Shown here piece by piece: positions 1 through 7,097 of a DNA stretch of 44,763 nt; within the stretch, counting starts at the first letter, position 1; every line of letters starts with the position of its first letter. The DNA comes from an uncultured Lachnospiraceae bacterium. GTDB lineage: Bacteria > Bacillota > Clostridia > Lachnospirales > Lachnospiraceae. Under the pieces are notes generated by a model. That model was not told where the DNA came from, did not search any database, and worked only from the letters and a program-made list of their open reading frames with translations. The translations under genes and the position numbers were made by a program. Where the stretch lies: the NCBI GenBank assembly GCA_910583835.1, contig CAJTYM010000037.1:1-44763 (forward strand). Reading direction: 5' to 3'.

Positions 1-79
1 CACTGACAGATGTGAGTACCATTGCCAGTGCCAGGACAAGCGCGAACAGCTGCTTTCGCATGTTCTTTGCCTTTTTCAT
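1..79 (-). CDS. Secreted or membrane protein, N-terminus only
   Basis: Only the first 26 codons lie in the window; the gene runs off the left edge. The start ATG (77-79) follows an AAAGGAG ribosome binding site at about 9 nt. The peptide begins with Lys/Arg-rich residues and continues with a hydrophobic stretch (LFALVLALAMVLTSVS), a typical signal peptide. Nothing can be said about the mature protein. The 415 nt between it and the next gene are AT-rich and hold no convincing gene, only the hairpin at 378-422. Confidence 0.6.
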   Translation of the reverse strand, partial: MKKAKNMRKQLFALVLALAMVLTSVS

Positions 80-377
80 TATGCAGTTTCTCCTTTCCAT
101 AAGTCCCTTGTAACTATAAATTACTAATCCAGCACTTTTTCTTTTCCCTTCTCCTTTCCGTGCCAAAGTTGCCTATTCATTCTCAAATTTTAACACTTCT
201 TTTCATGCTTTTCAAGCATTTTAACTAATTTTCTTTATAAACATTTTATTTTTTATGGGAATTTATACTATAGATAAGGATATTAAGAATAATTTTCAAT
301 TTTATTTCATTACGAAAATATACATAGATTGCGAAAAATAGCAAAAATTTTTAGAGACATGCACAAAATCTTTCACC

Positions 378-422
378 GGACTGCTGTCCTGGCAGATTGC
401 TCGTCTGCCCTGGCAACAGTCC
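378..422 (-). terminator. Hairpin downstream of the Dabb gene
   Basis: GGACTG (378-383) pairs with CAGTCC (417-422), with an inner GGCAG/CTGCC stem. It lies just past the minus-strand stop at 495, where a transcript end is expected. There is no clear U-run, so an intrinsic terminator is only a possibility. Confidence 0.35.
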
Positions 423-494
423 CATACATGGTCCAATAGAATTCATAACATACTGAAAATCCAGATTTATTTTCCAGAAAATACATCATAATTT

Positions 495-797
495 CTAAAC
501 TTCATAATCCATACAGCTTCTTGTTGCTGTGTGCGGTCTGACCTTCCCATCGGCCACCGCCACATGCGCCGGATGGTTTGCATAAGTTTTCAGCGCCTCC
601 TCATCCTCAAAAGTGGAATCCAGCATCAAATCTACGTTTGAACTTGCCAGTCCTTCGATATTGACCTTAATGTCAATAAGACCTGGTATCTGACCTTTTA
701 ACCCTTCAAGTCCTGCCTTAATTTCAAGTTTAATCTCTCTTTCCCGTTCCTCTGAATACCCATCTTTCAATGTCCATAAAATAATATGCTTAACCAC
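495..797 (-). CDS. Dabb (stress-responsive alpha/beta barrel) family protein
   Basis: A 100-residue protein starting with a GTG codon placed 8 nt after GGAGG. It opens with MVKHIILWTLKDG, has the ferredoxin-like alpha/beta pattern and the late motif ANHPAHVAVADGKVRP of single-domain Dabb proteins, which form dimeric beta barrels. The family role is poorly defined; some plant and fungal members are induced by stress and others act in polyketide cyclisation. It begins 20 nt after the antiporter gene ends, so the two are probably one transcript. The length is normal for the family. Confidence 0.8.
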   Translation of the reverse strand: MVKHIILWTLKDGYSEEREREIKLEIKAGLEGLKGQIPGLIDIKVNIEGLASSNVDLMLDSTFEDEEALKTYANHPAHVAVADGKVRPHTATRSCMDYEV

Positions 798-817
798 GTC
801 TTTGCCTCCATTTCTTT

Positions 818-2089
818 TTATTTACATTTACTAAGTCTTTTATTCTCTATGCCCTGATAAACTTTCTTCATCGACAGCCCCTGGACAATCGTGGTAAAAA
901 ATACAATTGCATAGGTGCAGCCCAGCACAATATAATATGTATTCTCATCCAGCATCGGCCTTGTGCTCATGGCAAGCGCAACCGACAGCCCGCCGCGCAG
1001 CCCTCCCCAGGTAAGCAGTTTGATAAAGCTGCCCCTGTCGTATCCATCCGGCAGCTCCCGCAAGAACAGGACGGAAATCCCCAGGCTTCCCGAACGCGCC
1101 AGCAGATTGGCGACAATTGCAACCAACGACAGCAGAAACACATATGGCATCTGCAGAATATGCAGAAATGATAATCCTAAAATGACATACAACACTGAAT
1201 TCAGCAAATTATCCAGTACCTCCCAGAAGCCATCAAACTGTACCAATTCCATGGGCATGCCTTTCTGCCCCTGCCAATCCCTGAACGCTGAAAAAAGAAT
1301 CCCGCACACTACGGATGCAATTGCCCCCGAGAAACCTAACGCATCACACAGAAGATACGACAACGATACGGCAAGAAGGCTCGTAAATATCTGCCTTGCC
1401 TCATCGCGGGTCCTACTGAAGACCAGAAAACAGACCGCTGTCACCACGCCTCCTACCAACACTGCCCCAAACAATTCTCTCATTAATACGAGAAAAACCC
1501 CTTCATTTTCCTGTGCTGTGACCAATCCGGAGAAACAGACGAACAAAGCCACGCCCACGCCGTCATTGAACAACGATTCCCCTTCTATTGTAAAACCGAT
1601 GCCGGAGGGCAGGTTGAACTTTTTCAAAATACTTGTAGCAGCAATCGGATCTGTCGGCGCCACCACGCTGCCGAACATCAGGCAGACAGGGAGCGACATA
1701 TGCATTCCCAAAAGAGAAGACGCTCCATAAAAGAGAAGCCCATAAAACACAGCGCCCAGGAAAGTAGCAACCACTGACAGGACGGTGACCCCTTTAGCAT
1801 ACTTTTTCAAATCCGCAAGGCGCATATGGCAGGATCCCGCAAACAGCATAAAACACAATACACCTTTGACAAGAAACATTTCCAAATCAAATACCTGTAC
1901 ATGTTCCAGAAATACTTGTACCGAAGAAATGTTCCCAAACGCGACTTCTATTACCAGAAATACACTGCCCGCCAGAAACGAAAAAAGCATCAGCGATATT
2001 TCATGCGTAAGCTTTGTGACTTTCTCATTAAAATATCCCAACAGCACCACAAACGCCAGCAGAAAAACAAATTTACCTAAAAATTCCAT
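818..2089 (-). CDS. Sodium/proton antiporter, CPA1 family
   Basis: A 423-residue polytopic membrane protein with about 12 hydrophobic segments. Two CPA1 signatures are visible: APTDPIAA, with the aspartate used in ion exchange, and GESLFNDGVGVALF, the conserved ND motif of NhaP/NHE-type exchangers. It should exchange cytoplasmic Na+ or K+ for external protons and so support pH and salt homeostasis. The start ATG follows GGAGGAAACTTACG. There is no long cytoplasmic C-terminal domain, unlike many CPA1 members. The next gene downstream is the Dabb gene. Confidence 0.9.
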   Translation of the reverse strand: MEFLGKFVFLLAFVVLLGYFNEKVTKLTHEISLMLFSFLAGSVFLVIEVAFGNISSVQVFLEHVQVFDLEMFLVKGVLCFMLFAGSCHMRLADLKKYAKGVTVLSVVATFLGAVFYGLLFYGASSLLGMHMSLPVCLMFGSVVAPTDPIAATSILKKFNLPSGIGFTIEGESLFNDGVGVALFVCFSGLVTAQENEGVFLVLMRELFGAVLVGGVVTAVCFLVFSRTRDEARQIFTSLLAVSLSYLLCDALGFSGAIASVVCGILFSAFRDWQGQKGMPMELVQFDGFWEVLDNLLNSVLYVILGLSFLHILQMPYVFLLSLVAIVANLLARSGSLGISVLFLRELPDGYDRGSFIKLLTWGGLRGGLSVALAMSTRPMLDENTYYIVLGCTYAIVFFTTIVQGLSMKKVYQGIENKRLSKCK

Positions 2090-2198
2090 CGTAAGTTTCC
2101 TCCATATTACTTTTTCTTATGCGACAGTATTATAATCCATACCTGCCCGATTCCTTAACATTATACATTTTATATAAGAAACTTTCAATTGAAATCTT

Positions 2199-3542
2199 TT
2201 ATACTTTGATATCCTGTATGTTTTCATGCTTTCTGTAAATCGCATACGCTATCCCCGCCGTAACAAATTCCGTAAAACAAAACGCATACCAGGTCCCCTC
2301 GGCTCCCAGCAGCCTGCTGAACAGATACGCTGCCGGTATAATGATGATAATATAGCGAAACAGCGAAATGTACAGCGAGGGCATTCCTTTCCCCAAGCCC
2401 TCCAATGCGCCGGAACATGTGACGGACACTGCTGACATGATAAAACCAAGGCTTATGATATGGAGCGCCGTCACGCCGCTTTGGACAGTCTGCGGATTTG
2501 AGGTAAACAATCCTATCAGGTTTGCGGGAATCAGCCAGCACAGAACCGTGCCCACTGCCATCACGCCAGCCGTAAGCAATAGCGTTGTACGAAAAATCTG
2601 CTGCACACGCTCCCTTTCCCCAGCTCCATGATTATATCCCATCAGCGGCCGGATTCCTTGTATAATGCCGTTTGCCGTCAGATAAATAAATGTCTGCAGC
2701 TTATAATAAACGCCAAGCACGAGCACATACTTTTCAGAAAAACCTGACAGAATTCCATTGAGCGCGGAAATAAGCAACGAGGGAAGCGCCAGATTGAGCG
2801 TTGCCGAGATGCCAATTCCATACAGCTTTAGCGCCATCTCTTTCTGCGGCTTGAAACAGCCGCGCCTTATTTTCACGGGAATTGGCTTTGCAATATAGAA
2901 CAACAGATACACAAGCAGGGAAACTACCTGCCCTATCCCGGTCGCATAAGCTGCGCCGGCTATGCCCATTCTCGGGAAAACGCCAATGCCAAAAATCATC
3001 AATGGGTCAAGGATAATATTGGTGGCAAACCCACATATCATACAAAACATGGACACTTTCATCTTGCCCACCGCCTGAAAAACCTTTTCAAATACCAGCC
3101 CGGATGTAATAATTGCTGAAAACAGGAATACCCGGTTGGAATACTCCAGCGCCATGCCCACTACCGTCTCATCTTTGGAGAAAATACCCAAAAACGAAGG
3201 CATAATGGCAATACACAGAACAGCCAGCAAAAGCCCATGAATCAGATTTAACAAAAATCCTTGTGTTGCCGCCCTGTCTGCATTCTCCTGCTCGCCCGCG
3301 CCCAGGTAGAATGCAACTACCGCATTGATGCCGATGGCAAACCCAATCGCAACTGCATTAATCATATTCTGCACTGGGTAAACCAGCGCAAGCGCCGTCA
3401 TTGCCTCCTCGCTGAGCTGCGCCACGAAATAACTGTCCACGATATTGTACAGTGAATTGACCGCCATGGAAATCACCATCGGCATGGACATTGACAGCAC
3501 CAGGGGCAGTATCTTTTTTTCTTTCATAAATTCCTGTTCCAT
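2199..3542 (-). CDS. MATE family multidrug exporter
   Basis: A 447-residue protein with 12 predicted membrane segments in two homologous halves, as in MATE (NorM/DinF-like) exporters. The N-terminal text (LPLVLSMSMPMVISMAVNSL, NIVDSYFVAQLS) is the usual first-helix signature. It is expected to export cationic drugs or metabolites in exchange for Na+ or H+. It is transcribed away from the peptide cluster from its own promoter (3706-3734), so a role in exporting the modified peptide is possible but unsupported. The exact substrate cannot be read from sequence. Confidence 0.9.
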   Translation of the reverse strand: MEQEFMKEKKILPLVLSMSMPMVISMAVNSLYNIVDSYFVAQLSEEAMTALALVYPVQNMINAVAIGFAIGINAVVAFYLGAGEQENADRAATQGFLLNLIHGLLLAVLCIAIMPSFLGIFSKDETVVGMALEYSNRVFLFSAIITSGLVFEKVFQAVGKMKVSMFCMICGFATNIILDPLMIFGIGVFPRMGIAGAAYATGIGQVVSLLVYLLFYIAKPIPVKIRRGCFKPQKEMALKLYGIGISATLNLALPSLLISALNGILSGFSEKYVLVLGVYYKLQTFIYLTANGIIQGIRPLMGYNHGAGERERVQQIFRTTLLLTAGVMAVGTVLCWLIPANLIGLFTSNPQTVQSGVTALHIISLGFIMSAVSVTCSGALEGLGKGMPSLYISLFRYIIIIIPAAYLFSRLLGAEGTWYAFCFTEFVTAGIAYAIYRKHENIQDIKV

Positions 3543-3624
3543 CTTCTCCTATATTCTCCTTCCATTCCGTTTCAAATCATTCTACATTACAGGCAACCGC
3601 GAAATTTTCCCAACATCAAAAACA

Positions 3625-3704
3625 CCACACAAACGCTTCTCAACGATTGTGTGGCGAAAAAAGATTACTCTTGAAAAATCCACTCCCATGATGGGTTTGG
3701 GAGT
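3625..3704 (-). promoter_or_regulatory. Two-hairpin leader of the MATE gene
   Basis: Read on the minus strand, the transcript from the promoter at 3706-3734 first forms a 7-bp stem (ACTCCCA/TGGGAGT, 3682-3688 with 3698-3704). It then forms an 8-bp stem (CCACACAA/TTGTGTGG, 3625-3632 with 3647-3654) followed by TGTTTTTG. The second stem could be a weak terminator, so the leader could act by attenuation. It does not match a riboswitch class I can name. Confidence 0.45.
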
Positions 3705-3705
3705 A

Positions 3706-3734
3706 AGTGTATCAGATTATCGGACGATTGTCAA
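3706..3734 (-). promoter_or_regulatory. Sigma-A promoter for the MATE gene
   Basis: On the minus strand the -35 box is a perfect TTGACA (3729-3734), followed by a 17-nt spacer and the -10 box TACACT (3706-3711). Transcription would start near 3700 and give a leader of about 155 nt. Confidence 0.75.
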
Positions 3735-3817
3735 GCAAGGATTTTAGGGCATCTTCCTTCAAAAATATCTTATATATATAATACCAAACTCTAAAAATTT
3801 CAAACACTGCATACAAA

Positions 3818-3857
3818 TGACTTATTATAAAAAGTCAAAAATAATTTCCGACTTTTT
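3818..3857. promoter_or_regulatory. Putative operator upstream of the peptide cluster
   Basis: TGACTT (3818-3823) and AAGTCA (3832-3837) form a dyad. AAAAAGTC (3829-3836) also pairs with GACTTTTT (3850-3857). The same half-site recurs as GACTTTTTATA at 3957-3967, just before the precursor's ribosome binding site. The repeated half-site next to the -10 box suggests regulator binding, perhaps by the helix-turn-helix protein at the end of this operon. That link is inference. Confidence 0.35.
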
Positions 3858-3877
3858 CCCCAAAAATCCCCTACAAT
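3850..3877 (+). promoter_or_regulatory. Candidate promoter of the modified-peptide operon
   Basis: A good -10 box, TACAAT (3872-3877), is preceded at 16 nt by a poor -35 box, GACTTT (3850-3855). The weak -35 overlapping a dyad fits a promoter needing an activator. The leader would be about 100 nt. Confidence 0.4.
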
Positions 3878-3986
3878 CAACCCATAACAACACAGATAGG
3901 CATGCGGGCGTAAGCTTTGGGCAGACAAATACCTTTCAGCAATCCATTCGCCAACAGACTTTTTATAGTAAAGGAGATGCATTCAT

Positions 3987-4214
3987 ATGGCAGACAATAA
4001 GAAAATCGAACAGTTAATCAATGGGTATAAAGAAACTATCTCAAAATTGGAGGCAGTGAAAGATGGCACTGCCGAGGAACAAAATATGGTCATGAAAGAC
4101 GCCGCAAACGGAAAATGCTGCGGAAGCTGTATCGCAGTTTCCAACATCTGTACCCCGGACGCTACCCCAAACAAGTGCGAGGGCGGCTGCACGGCAGTTT
4201 CATTTGCATTTTAA
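3987..4214 (+). CDS. Cys-rich RiPP precursor peptide
   Basis: A 75-residue peptide with AAAGGAG before its ATG. Residues 1-42 form a charged, helix-prone leader with no cysteine. From residue 43 there is a core with six cysteines (44, 45, 48, 55, 64, 68). The core holds two similar units, CGSCIAVS and CEGGCTAVS. A leader plus Cys-rich core directly before radical SAM/SPASM genes is the layout of sactipeptide and ranthipeptide precursors, where Cys sulfur is joined to a carbon of another residue. No leader-peptidase GG site is obvious, although CEGGC lies in the core. Product, linkages and activity are unknown. It could instead belong to the clostridial Cys-rich peptide families paired with CcpM-type maturases; I could not check this. 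Confidence 0.8.
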   Translation: MADNKKIEQLINGYKETISKLEAVKDGTAEEQNMVMKDAANGKCCGSCIAVSNICTPDATPNKCEGGCTAVSFAF

Positions 4215-4219
4215 AGCAA

Positions 4220-4243
4220 GGCCGTAAAATATAAATTTTAGCC
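4220..4243 (+). promoter_or_regulatory. Intercistronic hairpin after the precursor gene
   Basis: GGC-TAAAAT pairs with ATTTTA-GCC around an ATAA loop, 5 nt after the precursor stop. There is no U-run. It may protect the precursor mRNA end or lower read-through into the maturase genes, as often happens where much more precursor than enzyme is needed. Confidence 0.4.
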
Positions 4244-4294
4244 CTGCGCCCGCATGTTTATCATAAATTCATCTCATTGCAAAGGAGCATTTTC

Positions 4295-5686
4295 ATGAAG
4301 CAAAAAGAATATCCCATTCTCAAGGACACCGTAAGAATCAAGAAAATGGATGCATTCTGTTGGATTTCCGAGCTTTTCAGCGACAGCGGGACAACAGCCT
4401 CCCCCATGGAGTGTTTTATCCTGTCGCTATGCAGCGGAGAATATACAACGTCACAGATAGCATACATCTACCGTAAGCTGTTCCAAATGGAAGAAGCCAA
4501 GGCAAATCAGGACGTTCAGGATACACTGAAACGCCTGGACACCTGTATTTCTTATAATACAACTACCAGTAAGATTGTACAGCGCTATCTGCCGGAAAGT
4601 TTTCTGTACCATCCGCGCAAGATGGAAAATAACCCGCGGGGAAAGTTCGACTCTCCGGCAGAAGCCGTATTTGCCCTCACCAAGAACTGCAACTTTAAAT
4701 GCATTTACTGTTACAATAGTTCCGGCGAACAGAAAAAAGACGAACTCTGCACCGAACAATGGCTGGACGCCGTCCGGCAGATGAAAGAACTGGACGTGGT
4801 AAAATGTACCCTGACCGGCGGCGAGCCTTTTTTACACCCCGGCTTTTTTGAAATCCTTACATCACTGGCTGAAAATGACATCATGCCCTATATCTGCACC
4901 AACGGAAGCCTCTTAAACGAGGGCGCCATTTCAAGGCTTGCCGAGCTGCAGATTCCCCTTGTCCAGATAAGCCTGGATTCCTCCTCTCCTGACGAGCACG
5001 ATGCCCTGACCTGCTCCCACAATACCTTTCCCACAATTACGAACGCCATCAAAAGGCTGGTATCATTGGGAATCCGTGTTTATGTAAAATCTGTCATATT
5101 GCCGCAGAATCTTCGGCATGTCGGCGAACTAATCAACCTCTGCCACGACTCAGGCGTTGCCAATTTGGTGCTGGACCAATACGACTTAAGTTACGGAGGC
5201 CGCGGCGGCAATCATTTCTTCCTGAATGAGGAACAGAACAAATGGCTGAAGGAAATCGTCAGCCGCAAAAAAGAAGCTATCCACGATATGAACATTAACC
5301 TGATTTCCGGTTCCCGCAACTGGAAATGCAAGGACGACATCGTTATGTGCGGGGCAATGATACGCTCCTTCGTCATAATGCCCGACGGCGAATACGCCCT
5401 TTGCGAGAAACTAGAAAATATTCCGCAGATGAGCGTGGGAAATTTCAAGGAAATGCCCATCCGGCAAATGTGGAATTCGGATAAGATTGACGAAATCCTC
5501 CTGCCGCCCAAAGAACATTATGAAGAACCCTGCCGCAGCTGCGAATATCTGGATTCCTGTGGGAGTGGATGCTATGCGGCAAAGCTTTGCGTAGACGCCT
5601 CATTCTATGCTCCTGACCCTAAATGCTGGCGCGCCAATTACAAAGACAATAAATTCATCGAAAAATCCGGGGAGACAACATGCTGA
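4295..5686 (+). CDS. Radical SAM/SPASM peptide maturase 1
   Basis: A 463-residue enzyme. The start at 4295 is chosen because AAAGGAG (4281-4287) precedes it; an upstream in-frame TTG at 4277 lies before this site. Residues 1-100 look like a PqqD-type winged-helix leader-binding (RRE) domain. The SAM-cluster motif CNFKCIYC is at 132-139, followed by TGGEP. The SPASM domain has the full cysteine pattern: CX12GX4C, CX2CX5CX3C (CRSCEYLDSCGSGC) and a last Cys in DPKCW, for two auxiliary iron-sulfur clusters. It probably installs thioether links on the upstream peptide. It is closely similar to maturase 3 (shared YPILKDTVRIKK and KCTLTGGEP). Confidence 0.85.
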   Translation: MKQKEYPILKDTVRIKKMDAFCWISELFSDSGTTASPMECFILSLCSGEYTTSQIAYIYRKLFQMEEAKANQDVQDTLKRLDTCISYNTTTSKIVQRYLPESFLYHPRKMENNPRGKFDSPAEAVFALTKNCNFKCIYCYNSSGEQKKDELCTEQWLDAVRQMKELDVVKCTLTGGEPFLHPGFFEILTSLAENDIMPYICTNGSLLNEGAISRLAELQIPLVQISLDSSSPDEHDALTCSHNTFPTITNAIKRLVSLGIRVYVKSVILPQNLRHVGELINLCHDSGVANLVLDQYDLSYGGRGGNHFFLNEEQNKWLKEIVSRKKEAIHDMNINLISGSRNWKCKDDIVMCGAMIRSFVIMPDGEYALCEKLENIPQMSVGNFKEMPIRQMWNSDKIDEILLPPKEHYEEPCRSCEYLDSCGSGCYAAKLCVDASFYAPDPKCWRANYKDNKFIEKSGETTC

Positions 5687-7083
5687 TGAGGGAAAAAGAC
5701 AACTTGAACAATCTGATGCAGCTTTATCCGCTGTTAAAAAAACACAAAAATATCCGTGTAAGCAAAGGACGCTGCCTTATATATGACCATCGGACCGGAG
5801 AGGCTGATTTGGAAAGCCTGCAGAATTTTGTACTGCTGTCTCTGTTTGACGGGACAAGGAAACTGGCAGAAACCGCAGAGCTGTACCAGGACATTTTCTC
5901 CTGCCCTTCTGCAGATTTCAGGCGGCAGCTGGAACGTCTGCTGGCAAAACATGATAATTCCATCGCCTATCATGCAGAGGAACAGCCCAAAAGAACTTTT
6001 TTTCAACTGTCCCTGCTGAAAAATACAGACAGGTGGACATATTCCCCATTGCGGGATGAATACCCCCATAAACTTACTATCGTCCTGACGGAATGCTGCA
6101 ACCATCAGTGTGATTATTGTTTTAAAAGCTGCGACAGCAGCCGGGGGCAGGAACTGTCTGCCGAGGAATGGCTGCGTGTTATCGACCAGGCACAGCAGAT
6201 GGGCGTCCAGGAAATAACGTTTACTGGCGGAGAGCCGTTTTTATATAAAGACTTCTTGAAGCTGGTTGCACACTGCAGCGAAAAAGGGATTTATACAAAG
6301 ATTTCTACAAATGGGACGCTCCTGGACAAAGACGCCATCCGCAGACTGAAGCAGTCCGGGGCTGAATTCATCCATTTAAGCCTGCCCTGCGTATCAGAAG
6401 AATTATACGACAGGATAACCAAAAGCAAAGGGGATTTCAGAAATGTCGTACAGGCAATCAGCCTATTGAAACGGCACGGTTTTTATATCAGGACCAAAAT
6501 GGTATTGACGCCAAACAATTCGCAGGAAGCAGAAAAACTCATTGATTTCTGCGCTGCCAAGGGCGTGGATTTCCTGCATTTAGCCCCTTATATCCTAACA
6601 GAAAACAGCCGCCTCGGCAGACAATTGATTCCTGCGGAATCTGCTCTGATGAAAATTAGGAAACTGGCGGATGAGAAACGGAAAATCCATGAAAATATGG
6701 TTATCAGCGAAGTTCCCATCTCCAGCCTCAAATGGGCGGATCACACATGCATTTCAAAATGCGGCGGCATCAAGGACAGCCTGACAATTTTAGCAAATGG
6801 CGACATCACTTTCTGTGAGGCTTTGAAGGATTTACCGGAATTTATGCTGGGAAATATTTCTGATATTACTTTAGAGCAGTTGTGGAACTCGCCAAAGCCT
6901 GATAAGGTTACCAGCCTTGACGGCAAGCGTTTAGACCCATCATGCCTCGCTTGCAAATATCTACAGCAATGCCGGACCGGCTGCTTTGTCTTTTCCCATA
7001 TGCAGGCAAACAACCCCTGGTCCATCGACCCTCGCTGTTTTCGCTTCTGCGGCGCGCACAATATATTTGATAATCAGAATTAA
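5680..7083 (+). CDS. Radical SAM/SPASM peptide maturase 2
   Basis: A 467-residue radical SAM enzyme whose ATG overlaps the stop of maturase 1, so the two are translationally coupled. An alternative ATG at 5686 has better spacing (11 nt) from GGGGAG. It keeps the same plan: an N-terminal RRE-like part, the SAM motif CNHQCDYC at 140-147, TGGEP, and a SPASM domain with CX12GX4C, CLACKYLQQCRTGC and a final DPRCF. Its N-terminus (LYPLLKKHKNIRVSKGRC) and its middle differ clearly from maturases 1 and 3, so it may make a different modification or act on a different part of the core. Confidence 0.85.
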   Translation: MLMREKDNLNNLMQLYPLLKKHKNIRVSKGRCLIYDHRTGEADLESLQNFVLLSLFDGTRKLAETAELYQDIFSCPSADFRRQLERLLAKHDNSIAYHAEEQPKRTFFQLSLLKNTDRWTYSPLRDEYPHKLTIVLTECCNHQCDYCFKSCDSSRGQELSAEEWLRVIDQAQQMGVQEITFTGGEPFLYKDFLKLVAHCSEKGIYTKISTNGTLLDKDAIRRLKQSGAEFIHLSLPCVSEELYDRITKSKGDFRNVVQAISLLKRHGFYIRTKMVLTPNNSQEAEKLIDFCAAKGVDFLHLAPYILTENSRLGRQLIPAESALMKIRKLADEKRKIHENMVISEVPISSLKWADHTCISKCGGIKDSLTILANGDITFCEALKDLPEFMLGNISDITLEQLWNSPKPDKVTSLDGKRLDPSCLACKYLQQCRTGCFVFSHMQANNPWSIDPRCFRFCGAHNIFDNQN

Positions 7084-7097
7084 GAAAGGGAAGGGAA

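Noticed and set aside
963..1730. Long plus-strand open frame opposite the antiporter gene
   Set aside because: It mirrors the codon pattern of the minus-strand gene, is rich in Ser/Pro/Thr/Asn as expected for antisense frames, and has no ribosome binding site.
3987..4214. Precursor as a classic SCIFF (six Cys in forty-five) peptide
   Set aside because: It has six cysteines, but within 25 residues, and the ending and the three-enzyme context differ from the usual one-enzyme SCIFF locus.
4277..4294. Start of maturase 1 at the TTG codon at 4277
   Set aside because: This codon lies before the AAAGGAG site that serves the ATG at 4295, and the six extra residues do not occur in the paralogue.
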